DNA from: Hofstenia miamia | Lineage: Eukaryota; Xenacoelomorpha; Acoela; Hofsteniidae | Direction of reading: 5' to 3' | DNA length: 64,000 bases | NCBI GenBank assembly: GCA_900660155.1 | Contig: CABFPE010000442.1 | Span: 412,142-476,141, forward strand | Shown: in pieces, positions 20,457 through 31,000 of the stretch | Layout: each line of letters starts with the position of its first letter | Position numbering within the stretch: position 1 is the first letter of the stretch | Program-made: the position numbers and the translations under genes | The notes under the pieces: model-generated | Databases searched by the model: none | What the model saw: only the letters and a program-made list of their open reading frames with translations | Told to the model about the DNA's origin: nothing

Positions 20457-22249
20457 TGCGAAGGTATAGAATAGGGTGCACGCGGACAAAATAAACACTA
20501 CTATAGGGTACAAAACGATGAGAAATGCAATAACATATGTAAAAAGTTTAAAAAATAATAGATATAGACCTTTGCATAATTTACCAAATTCGTAGCACGC
20601 GGTACATATTTAAGGACAATATCACAAAAAACTGGGAATTCATAAAAAAATTTTATCTATTAAACCAAATACAAGATATAGATGTACATTCATATAAATC
20701 TATTCATTAGTGTAAATCAAGTCTTTCTTACTTTTTTAAAATAAATTGAAACTTGTAGAGAATTTGTTCTCCCGATTAGTATTTATTTTCATATTTTATT
20801 TACCGACATAAATTTTTAATGCATAAATATACATTTCGCTAATATTGTTATAAATATAATTTGAATAGTGCAGATGTACAGTATCGGTGGGTGCAATAAC
20901 CATGTGCCTATCGTTATGCAATTGTTACTGAAAATTTAAATAAATTTTCTCAAAATGTTATATGCATTACGTATAACGTATAAACTTATATATTTCCATA
21001 CTTATTGAACATGTATATGGGACTCAACATAGGCCCTTTTATAATTGAAGCATGTAGTGCAAGAACCCATTTTGTGCAAATTGATTCAAAACGAGAAATC
21101 GCCTTTATGAGTTTCTATTTCATTCTTTGCTTATTTAGTGTCGTTTAACGGATTCTTCATTTAATGAAGTATATCATGTTGAAATTTAAATCTATTGGTT
21201 GTTCGGTTGTAATTAACATTTTGATCACAAAGGTGCAATAGCCTAAAGAGATTGATTCAATTCAGAGTTAGCAGTTGCGTTAAATAATGAAGGCAATCAA
21301 GGGCGCCCCGAGAAACTACTTAAAGAAGGGGCAAAATAATTTTTGTTGAAAAAAATATTTTATTTCAAAGCAATTTCTTTTTGAGTAAACTTAATCATTT
21401 AATTTAATGCGAACAATGAGATGAGATTTTATTTTCCAATAAGTATTTTTTTTATACGGAGTAATGTGCTATTATCTGCTTTAATCTCCCATCCCATGTT
21501 TAAAAATATAAGAATGTTTGTTATTTTCTGACACTCAACTATTTCGAAAGCAATTTTTACCACATCAGTAAGTAAGCACTTTATATCTGATATACTGCAT
21601 TTCAAATGGAACTAAATTTCAAAATAACAATATTATTTTCCAGATTTAACCTGGTTTAAGGCATTAAAAATTTTGTATAATCTAGAAAAAAATTTATTAA
21701 CCAGAAATAACTTCCGTCTTTTCTTAATAGGATAATTCACATGTATACATCTATATACATTAGAATTTAAAAATGATGTCAGAAAATGTCAATACTTGCA
21801 AGACATGTGCAAAAACTACCGGCGATAATTGGGTACAATGCTTAAAATATATTAGTTGTTATAATAATACGAGTAAAACACATTGAGTAATCGAAATTAA
21901 TATATTTATATGTTTTATCAAAAAGTATTTGGAAATTTCACCTAAGGTAAGGACTTGATTTAAGCTAAACATGTATAGATATGCAAAAATATACTTTTAT
22001 ATCTTGTAATTTGTTTAATAACAGTTAATTATTTTATGAATTTCAAGTTTTCTTTGCTAATATTTCTAAATATATACCGCGTGCTATCGCGTGTTACCGC
22101 GTGCTACGAATTTGGTTAATTATGTAGAATTATCGGTCTATATCTATTATTTTTTGAACTGTTTACCTCTCTTATTGCATTTCTCATTGTTTTTTACCAT
22201 GGATTAGAGTTTATTTTGTCCGCGTGCCCCCTATACTATAACTTTGCCG
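20457..22249. mobile_element. 1.8-kb element with ~150-bp inverted terminal repeats
   Basis: The left arm, 20457-20608, and the complement of the right arm, 22085-22249, align along their length. Shared blocks include ATAGGGTGCACGCGGACAAA (right: GGGGGCACGCGGACAAA), ATGAGAAATGCAATAA, AAAAAATAATAGATATAGAC and CCAAATTCGTAGCACGCGGT. Flanks TATTACAG (20449-20456) and TATTTCAG (22250-22257) match 7 of 8, a likely 8-bp target duplication. The interior has no transposase-sized frame. Near 21775 it holds a short remnant of a LINE ORF1-like zinc finger (TCKTCAKTTGDNWVQC), so it may carry a captured or nested fragment. The superfamily is not identified. Confidence 0.8.
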
Positions 22250-22399
22250 TATTTCAGTATATGCGAAGTCTTTTTGCATATTGCATATGGCTTTGAATTG
22301 CAAAATAAAGATTTAATTATATAATGAATAGACATTCACAATAGTAAGTAGTCATCTGTCACTTTCATGACTAATGTCTCTAATTTCGAGAAGTCTTTT

Positions 22400-23200
22400 T
22401 AAACTTCCAAGACATTTTTTATGACCTTGAAGTTAATGATGAGCTTCTTACAATGCTTGTAGTTGTGTAGATTTTTTATTTCAATTTGTTAAAGTATTGA
22501 GTAAGATCGATTTCGATTTTAAATCATCTTCACTATAACAATAATACGGTAATAAATTTACATTAACTGCACTTTATAAATTAATGTTGCATAAACTTCC
22601 AAAATATAACATGTTTTTTTGTATATTGCCTTTACGTATGTTGCTTCACCAATTTTTGGATAGTTTTGATCTTATTAGTATATAGAAATGGTCTTCTCTA
22701 GCAGTATGTTCATGCAAATTTATTTCTAAGTTTTTATTTCGATTTCGATGTTCTTGTTCCTAGACGTCTTTTTGTTTCTCCGATGTATATTAGTATTTAT
22801 GTATTAAGGAAGAAACTAAATTTCAGAACTGGATCTTTGCTTTTAATGGTGTTATATGTTTAAAATGATGAAAGTGTTGGTATTGTCTTTGTCTACTTTA
22901 GTTTAGTGTTCATTAGTATTACTTTTTTTAATAACTTGGTTACTGCAATAGGGGCGTTTCAAATATATACTAATATTAGTTTTATCAGTTGCATTTCTAT
23001 TTGATCTATAATTTGATTATTACTTAAAAAATATAATTCGAGAACTTCTTTATAATGTTGTGTGGATAACATTTTTTCTCTAATGTATGACAGATTTTTT
23101 CAGTGGCATCAGTTAAATGTTTATATTTTGGTGACGTTTAGCACGATTAAATAATGCTTTATGGTGTTAGTTTTACTACAATGATAACTATGGAATATAA
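22400..23200 (-). pseudogene. Penelope-like element, 3' part (GIY-YIG region)
   Basis: Minus-strand reading near 22800-22740 gives YIGETKRRLGTRT, the core of the GIY-YIG endonuclease found at the C-terminus of Penelope-like elements. Upstream sequence to ~23200 has weak RT C-terminal character. About 250 bp downstream (22532-22502) is the terminal motif ATCGAAATCGATCTTAC. The copy is old and broken. Confidence 0.55.
22502..22532 (-). other. PLE 3'-end motif, GAAA-core hairpin
   Basis: The minus strand reads GAAGATGATTTAAAATCGAA then ATCGATCTTAC. GATTT and AAATC can pair, leaving GAAGATGA and GAAA as single-stranded boxes, which recalls the CUGANGA and GAAA boxes of a hammerhead. The first box is off-consensus. 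A related motif, GAATCGAAACCGGTCGCA, ends the other PLE copies. Confidence 0.35.
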
Positions 23201-23223
23201 AGTCCTAGAATTTGTTGATTTGA

Positions 23224-23246
23224 CATATATATATATATATATATAT
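23224..23246. repeat. (TA)n microsatellite
   Basis: Uninterrupted AT dinucleotide tract next to the PLE relic at 22400-23200. Confidence 0.9.
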
Positions 23247-23249
23247 TAT

Positions 23250-24200
23250 TATTATTTGAAATGTACTCATAGACGACCTTATTGGCACTGAACTATATGA
23301 AAACTTGATTTTATCTTTTCCGGGCAAAAATATTTTATTTTTATAGGCTTTGCCACCTTCAAATTGAAAATAGCAGATTGATAAAAACAATAATTTGTTA
23401 TCAAATTTCTTTGGTAAATTTTCAATAAAACAGTTGATGAATTTAAAATGAAAATTTTATTAATTTTCTTTAATTGAAAATCTATAAAAATTCAGTAAAT
23501 AATTAATAAAAAATGAATTTTCTTTAATTTTTCAAAAATTTTCAATTTTCAATGACATGGGTTTATAATAAAGTCGCATTGAAAGAAGCTAGCCTAATCT
23601 AAATCAAGTTTATTGCATTGTTATAGATATTTTGGCTTACTGCATGCCATCTTGTAAATTATTTTTTGACAAATTGTTCACAGTTTGCAAAACAATCGAC
23701 GCTCTATATACAAGAGAACTTGCAAAATTTATCAGTTAACACTATATCTCACAACATTACACTTTGGCCATATTTGAGCGCAGATAAATGTTCTCTATTC
23801 TTGATATCTTAAATGAAACTCAATGAGTAAAATTTACAACAAACCTCATAGAAGATAGTCACATGGGTTTGTTTTTAACATGATAAATTTTGCTTTGAAG
23901 TTTTTACATTGCCCTTGCTATTATTTAACAAGTATTTTAAAATGCGATTATAAAAAAGTTGTATTAAGTGAAACAGTAAGAAAAATCTGCATAAACAAAT
24001 AAAGAAACAGAACTACAAATTTGCTTAGCTTAATAAAGGCTCGTTTTGGGTTCGTTATGTATCCAATGCAGAGTTCAAGCTCCACTCGGCCTGGCTCGGC
24101 TTGGTACGTTAGAAGCTCGGCTTGTTGACTGAATTGGTAGTAATAACTGTAAAAATACCTGTATAAAATACATGTGTAACTATTTGCGTCAATGGCTGAG
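23250..24200. other. No recognisable gene
   Basis: AT-rich and partly low-complexity (repeated AATTTTC words near 23430-23550). GGCTCG/GCTCGGCTTG words recur at 24038-24125 and might be the edge of a decayed DNA transposon, but no ends can be paired. Confidence 0.4.
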
Positions 24201-24246
24201 TGACTCTATGATATTAAAAAAAGGCCTCCACTTGAAAAANATATAC

Positions 24247-24531
24247 GGGCTTTGGATACAAAATTTTAAAATATCTTCAAGGCACTGAATACAAAAATAA
24301 TCTATACGGTCGCTAGATACTATGGTGGAGGGCGCTGGATACGGGTCAAAAAAATATTTCTTGAAAAGAGCTGAAACTCATACATAAGAAACTAGACCCC
24401 TATTCCAAGTGCGCAATGTAAAAATTTTTGGATAAATGAATTATTCTGGCTTGCCATCAAAAAGGCGCTGGATACTATGAGAAATCGGAAACTGCGGGAG
24501 GTGGGTGCAAATCCCATAGTATCTAGAGCCC
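24247..24531. mobile_element. 285-bp element built on GGCGCTGGATAC repeats
   Basis: GGGCTTTGGATAC (24247-24259) and the complement of 24519-24531, GGGCTCTAGATAC, match 11 of 13 and bound the unit. Four more direct copies lie inside: GGCACTGAATAC (24281), GGTCGCTAGATAC (24308), GGGCGCTGGATAC (24330) and AGGCGCTGGATAC (24463). Six copies of one word in 285 bp look like terminal plus subterminal transposase-binding sites of a MITE. A possible TA or TTATA target lies at the right edge. A single N at 24240 is close to the left edge. Confidence 0.55.
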
Positions 24532-24532
24532 T

Positions 24533-24566
<34 letters not shown>

Positions 24567-24569
24567 TAT
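24532..24569. repeat. (TA)n microsatellite
   Basis: AT tract with one G, placed exactly between the MITE-like unit and the 3' end of a PLE. Confidence 0.9.
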
Positions 24570-24574
24570 GAAAG

Positions 24575-24905
24575 TATTAAATTACTGAGCTTCATAAATG
24601 CGACCGGTTTCGATTCAAAATTACAATTAACTACACTTAAAATTAATTAAAATTACATGCATTAGAAAATGTTGATGTTATAATAATTCTTATGCTTATT
24701 CATTAATCTTGATCTTATTTCTTTCTTTTATATAGTGATTCTGCAATTATTGGATAGTTTGTTTTTAACAATATTTCAAAATTTTCTTTTTTACTTGGAT
24801 GTTGGTAAATTTCTGATTTAAGGTGAGCTGCAAGATGTTTTTGGATTCTTGTAGCAAAGTGTCTTCGTGTCTCTCCGATGTAAGATTGTTGACAATCTTA
24901 CATAT
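24575..24905 (-). mobile_element. Penelope-like element 3' end (GIY-YIG to terminus)
   Basis: On the minus strand the segment starts with DCQQSYIGETRRHFAT, a GIY-YIG endonuclease core, continues through a diverged tail, and ends in GAATCGAAACCGGTCGCA (about 24620-24601) near (TA)n. It is nearly the same sequence as plus-strand 47020-47360, so both are copies of one PLE family. It is cut on its 5' side by a second (TA)n tract at 24902-24914. Confidence 0.75.
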
Positions 24906-24976
24906 ATATATATACTACTACTAAATGTCTTCTATTCGCTATTAATATAACGATCTATAAATTTAACAAAAATAAG

Positions 24977-25983
24977 TTATTTATAAAAAGTTCTTATTAT
25001 TCTGCAATTATTGCAGAAACAAGATAAAAACCAGGAGCAAACATTATCAGTGGTGAAATACTCCTTAACATGAAATTCCATGAATCTGATAAGTTGGTTT
25101 TTAAATGCATAAGGTTTATCGAAAATATCAACAGAAGTATTGATTATTATGTAATTGGCCATGTATATTACTCGATCCCAAAAATTATTATGTGAACTAA
25201 TCTTTTTACATTTACGTATGGTAAATAAGTTTCTTGAATTTTTTCTTGATTCTCTTGAATTAGTTAAGCACACATAATCATAGGGATTTACTTTGTATAA
25301 TCCATTTAAAAGCTTGTTAAAATATAGTAGGTCATATAATTGGAATTGGATAGCAATTGGAAAAATTTTTAATTTAAATATGCAACTATATTCAATTCTG
25401 TCCTTAGAATTAAATACCCAATGAAGGCATCTCTTTTGAAATCTTTCCATTGCTTGAAGTTGAACTCTAGAAGGCCACCAGCATTGAGAAGCATATGTTA
25501 AAATGGATAAAATGCAGCTTTTATAAATTTTCAATTTGGTATTAAAATTAGTGACAATTGGCACATTTCTTCTTACAAAGAATAAAATGCGTAATCCTTG
25601 TTGCATAACATTTTCAAAGTGAGCATTCCATTTCAAATTATGTGAAATGATCAGACCAAGATCTTTTACTGTATCCACAGATGGTATATTACTGTTTCCT
25701 ATAGTTAGAGGAGGAAATACAGGACGATTAGAATGTCCAAAGCAAACTATATTTGATTTTACTACATTGAAAGTAACATTATTTAATTTTCCCCAATTAA
25801 CTACTGAGTTAATGTAATATTGCATCAAATTCAATGTAGGATTTTTAACTAGAATTTTACTGTCATCTGCAAATAATGATATATCAGCAGTGCAACTTAG
25901 ACTCAAGTCATCTATAAAAATGATAAATAACAGTGGCCCAAGGACACTGCCTTGTGATACGCCACTTGAAATTAGTGTAGGTA
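24977..25983 (-). pseudogene. LINE reverse transcriptase, C-terminal half (309+ aa open)
   Basis: A long open minus-strand frame. Entering from the gap at 25983 it reads GSVLGPLLFIIFIDDL, then the catalytic FADDSKI, then VKDLGLIISHNLKWNAHF, YKSCILSILTYASQCWW and a thumb and tail to the stop at 24977. These are RT motifs of a Jockey/CR1-supergroup LINE, but the sequence family differs from the others in the window. The 5' half is not visible because of the N gap. The open frame implies a young copy. It is bounded by (TA)n at 24902-24914 and at 26305. Confidence 0.8.
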
Positions 25984-26304
25984 NNNNNNNNNNNNNNNNN
26001 NNNNNNNNNNNNNNNNNNNNNNNNNNNNNNNNNNNNNNNNNNNNNNNNNNNNNNNNNNNNNNNNNNNNNNNNNNNNNNNNNNNNNNNNNNNNNNNNNNNN
26101 NNNNNNNNNNNNNNNNNNNNNNNNNNNNNNNNNNNNNNNNNNNNNNNNNNNNNNNNNNNNNNNNNNNNNNNNNNNNNNNNNNNNNNNNNNNNNNNNNNNN
26201 NNNNNNNNNNNNNNNNNNNNNNNNNNNNNNNNNNNNNNNNNNNNNNNNNNNNNNNNNNNNNNNNNNNNNNNNNNNNNNNNNNNNNNNNNNNNNNNNNNNN
26301 NNNN
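25984..26304. other. Assembly gap (321 N)
   Basis: Run of N directly followed by a (TA)n tract at 26305-26318. Frames reported across it are meaningless. Confidence 0.99.
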
Positions 26305-26319
26305 TATATATATATATAA

Positions 26320-26672
26320 TGTATTATGCCCCAGTGCATTCATTAATAGATTTGTTAATGTTATTTCGCTATGTAAATTTACAAACTAGATTCATTGTAG
26401 AGTATGTTTACAGCTGTATTAATACGCTACTGTCACAATCAAATCTAGTATATTAATGAACCTACAAGCTTAAATACAGTATAGTACGCGTTTTGGCAGC
26501 TAAAAATCTAGCTAATGTATAAACTTGCTTGTGGAAGATTATTATTGTTTGCAGTAGCGAGCTACTTGATAATACGCAAACAATGCCATTAAGCAGATTG
26601 CTATTTTGCACACCGCACTGTACATATAAAATTTAAGCATATTACCCAACGGAATGGATGCCAATTAATATA
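26320..26672. other. No recognisable gene
   Basis: AT-rich spacer between the gap and the hAT-type MITE. Confidence 0.4.
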
Positions 26673-26680
26673 AGCTAAAG

Positions 26681-27071
26681 CAGTGATTACCAATTAAACT
26701 AATAGTTTATCTATAGTTTAACTATTTAGTTAAAACGAGAAAGCAATAATTTAATTGTTTCTCAAAAGCATCGTATTTGACACAAATTCGGAAAAATCGG
26801 CTGAAAATTGAAAAATTCAAAACTCTTTTGATCATTGTTGGATACGATGATAAAATTTTATTCGAAATTGTTTGATGCGATTTTAGAATTTCCCCGAATA
26901 TCGTTTGTTATATTTTACTTTAATTCTGATTAGTTAAATAATTCTGAATCATTCAACAAATTCTGATTTTATTGAACCATTTTTGCGCAGATGATCTCTT
27001 CACTATTCTTTCAGTCTCAACTTGTAAATAGTTAAACTAATTAGTTAAATAAACCGAAGATAGTTTACCTG
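26681..27071. mobile_element. hAT-type MITE, 391 bp, perfect 8-bp TSD
   Basis: The element starts CAGTGATTACC and ends GTTTACCTG. Its flanks are both AGCTAAAG (26673-26680 and 27072-27079), an exact 8-bp duplication. Terminal and subterminal zones are rich in GTTTAACTA/TAGTTAAAC words in both orientations. No coding capacity is present. CAG ends plus an 8-bp duplication indicate a non-autonomous hAT. Confidence 0.85.
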
Positions 27072-27079
27072 AGCTAAAG

Positions 27080-28078
27080 TAATGTTAACAAAAATTATGC
27101 TACAATAAATCATAGAATAACAATTTCAGCATTAGGAATGACTTATCAATATCAGATGCATAGATATTCATATTTCATTATAATTTTATTTGTAAAATTG
27201 TCGACTTCTTCAAATGATTAATCATAGTACATGTTTACACTTAAATCCTAATTTTTTCAAATTTAGCACTAAAATTATGATGTGCTTTCTAAAATCCACT
27301 GTAATTATTCTCACCTGTTTCCTTATTAGATCCACAAAAAACAGTCATGATTATTTTCTTTATTGTTTAGCGTTACGGACTATTCACAGAATACTGAAGA
27401 CTTTTGGTAAAAAAATTGCATCGATAGTTCTTGAGTTTTGCATCACCATAATTCTTGTTCTTACAAGGTTAACAATGTTCTGTATTTTATCCCAATATTT
27501 GCATTTCATATTGATATTTAGTTTTTCATGAAATTATATTTCATTTGCAAACTTCAAGCAATTTGGTGCAACTTAAGCTCTATGTGATTATATGTGATAC
27601 AATGAAAAAATGTTATGAACGCTGGAAATTTCATGCTTTCTAACCACTGGTCCTACAACTAGCAGTATATTTTAAATGGAAATTTGGAAATTCATAAATC
27701 TAAAATATTTAAGATATGCTCTCGTATTCCCTTGATATTTTGTTATAGAAATGCTTAGTTATACTCTTTTTCATTTTTCGTGAAGCAGCGCTTGCGTATT
27801 ATGATATAATTAGTACATGTACATTGCCCAGATTATGCAACTGCCTTGCAGTCTCACAATATGATTGCATGGGATTGATATATTTGTAAACTGAAAATGT
27901 CTCAATTAGTTCTATATTGCAGATGCGTTTAAATAAGAAATCATGAAATGGATTGCATTTAAAATCGAATACTGGTTTTTGTCTGTCAGTTTTTAGGTTA
28001 AGCAATTCTTTGTATATTAATGTTATGTATAATGTGCATATAATTTACTTTCACTCTTATCATTTTTCATCATTTTAG
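27080..28078. other. SMN upstream region, no gene seen
   Basis: AT-rich. A 105-codon plus frame at 27214-27531 is hydrophobic low-complexity with no motif. The last bases before the SMN ATG are TTTTTCATCATTTTAG, an acceptor-like tract. Confidence 0.4.
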
Positions 28079-31000
28079 ATGTCTTCAGATGAAGTCATAT
28101 ATAGAGTAGGGGATGATACAATTAATGATGATGTATGGGACGATAGTGGTCTAATAAAAGCATATGATAGATCATTAAATATTTTCAAGCATAACAATAA
28201 AATTCAAAATTACGAATCATCACCACGGGATACTAAAAAGGTTTGTATTCGTTCTTATTTCAAACGTGGATAGGAATACTATAATATAATACATAGCATT
28301 AATTTATAGGTGAAAACCACTGAACAATACCTCAAATTATATTTTTTAATTTTTTAATTCACTAGGTATACACATACGTACACCTTTGTCGATGAACACT
28401 TAAATTTAGAAGTATTAAATATATAGAATGAAATCTAATGTGAATAGCCTGTCTTCGATTGATTGACACTTCAGGTCCTGCCAAGCATGGAAATAAGTTC
28501 TTGAATTGCATAAAATTTTTCTTGAAGATCTGGCCAAATATGATCAACTCTTATAGCTTGTCTGGAATCTACTTTAACTTTTATTAATTCCAAAGGTTTT
28601 TAATTAGATTCAAATGTAAGAGTGTGCAGTCTAGTCGGCTAGCAACATTATTCATTCTTCTACACTCTTAGATTTGTGACATGTAGAATTGTTTTGCCGA
28701 AACATGGTTATCGTCAATTAGAGGCAGAACATGTGTGCATAGAATAAGCATATATTACTGTTATCCATTGCATTTTTCGTTTTAACTAACAAGCTTAGTG
28801 CGAAACTTCAAATTGCACTTATGTTTTACGGGCTCGGGATGTTCGAGGTAATATACCTTTGTTTATGAAAATTCTGTTGACCTCATGATCTTCCCACGAA
28901 CTTAAAACTAACTGACTACAGTTAAACATGTGTTTAATGCGAGAAAATCACATTTTCCCAATCTTCTGCAGTGCTGTTCTTTAGTTTGCACCACTGGTTG
29001 CCGGCTGCAAGATATTGTTTTAATAATGGTTTCTTAGAGGTCCTTCTGCCAAAATGTTAATATTTTGTTAGAATACGGCTATATTTAAACAGGTATATTT
29101 ATTTCCATCACTTCAACTCCTGGAGTTGTTTAAGCGTCAATTTTGGACTCAATGCACACAGACATCGTAAATACTGTCTTGAATTATTAGACTAAAAGTT
29201 TATTTTGTATATTCTCCGTTTTTCTTTCAACCGAGGCTCGAAATCCGTTTCCTTCAGTTCTTGCACTCGACTAAATTTGAATGGTTTAATCTTGTTCTTG
29301 CATAACACTCTTTGCACCGATTATTGTGATGTGTCCAGCTGTGTTGTTTTTCTTCAGATAGTCGACTCTTTCGAGGATCACCAAAATGCTCATTTGAAGC
29401 ACACTAAGAGTTTGATTAAACTCCATTCTCGAATCGTTCTCACAGGTGAAGCTTCCTTTCTATATTTTTCATTGAACGCTCTTCCTGCTGCTTCGCAATT
29501 ATCAAACGCAATAGAACATGACACAATATAAACGATTTCTTCATAACTAAGCCAGGATAATTCCTCCCGCTTAGAAAAAAATAAAATTTGTACTGAATTA
29601 TGAAGAAATGCTATTAAACAGCTTACCCGATACATCTATCTATGTAAGTAGCAATTTAAAATCAATGCAGCATTATCTAATTGCTAATTCAATATCGTGA
29701 TGACGTTTTCTTGCTATCAGATACTTACATTTGCGCATGTGTATCAATACAAGGGGCTCATTTCGAAAACTTTTGACTTCGTGAGCAGAAAAGGTTTTCA
29801 ACTTTGTTAATACATTTTTGTAAGTTTTTGGCGTTTAGTCTCCGTTCTGGGGGCATATGTTCTAGATGGCCTCCATTTAGCTCCGTGCCTTCTCGAGGCG
29901 CAGCACGAAATTTTCCATGACGTTGGTAGTGGCTCTTATCTCCATCCTGAGAGCTTCCTTGAGTTCCGTGATGGTTCTGGGTTTCCCTACGTATACCTGT
30001 CCTTAAACTAGCCCTGAAAAATCTGGAGGGCTTAGGTCCGGGCTATATGGTGCCCTATCAAAATGCGTCTTGAGACTGATCGCTCGGCATCCGATCTTTT
30101 CTTTCAGGCAATCTCGGAACAGGTTTGAGGTGTGGAAACTTGATCCGTTTTGCTGTAATCAGAAATTACTCATGAGCGACGAGTGGAGTGTCTGGAGCTC
30201 ATTCTGGAAGGTTTTGACGATCTCCACATACCTCCTCCTTGGTGACTGTCACTGTTGCGCCAGATTCTTCGATGAACATTGCTCCAATGATGCCTTTGGC
30301 CGAGATTGCACCTACACCATGCACTCAGGAGAGTATAGGGGCTTGGTGGACAATCCAGAAGACATTTGTCTAGAAGTTCGCCTTTCCGTCAAGATAGAAA
30401 CTTGCTGATTCTGCCATGTCCTCTAAAATAAGGGCAATCGGTGAAAAAATAGAGAAGGCCGTTTTTTGCCTCACCCTATATATATAATCGAGCTTTCCTT
30501 CTGGTGCCTTTGTTAGTGTCATTAATTATGTATCAATTCTTTTTATTTAAGTTTTACCTTTAGAATATTTGGAATATTACTTAATTTTTCATTCGGAATT
30601 TGAGTCGGGTTAATTTAAAGTAAATAGTCAAATCCAAAAGGAACTTTTTGCAATTGTTTATGGCTGCAGCAAGTTTCACCAATGCATGTATGGATTACCG
30701 ATTATAGTGCAGTCTTACCATAAACCACTAGAATTATTACAACACAAGAACATCAATAAAACGCCACCAAGAATTCAGGGACTTCTTACAGCATTGTAGA
30801 CTTATGAAGGATTAAAGATTACGTATACACAGGGAATCAAATGTTTTTGCTGATGCACTGTCACGATTTGAAGCAGAAGCAAACAATGAAGAAACTGAAG
30901 AAATAGATTTTAAAGTACATTCAGTTAATTTTCAGTTATTTGCAGGATATAACATTTCTAAATTACGCAGTGCGACAGCAAAAGTTGAAGCCCTTCAATT

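Noticed and set aside
22470-22560. Complete hammerhead ribozyme call at the PLE 3' end
   Set aside because: The CUGANGA box is not intact, so only a hammerhead-like resemblance is claimed.
25890-26456. Long frames spanning the N gap
   Set aside because: Most residues are undefined because the frame runs through 321 N.
28625-28680. TAAGAGTGT/ACACTCTTA inverted repeat in SMN intron as a small RNA hairpin
   Set aside because: A 9-bp stem with a ~40-nt loop is weak; no miRNA-like architecture.
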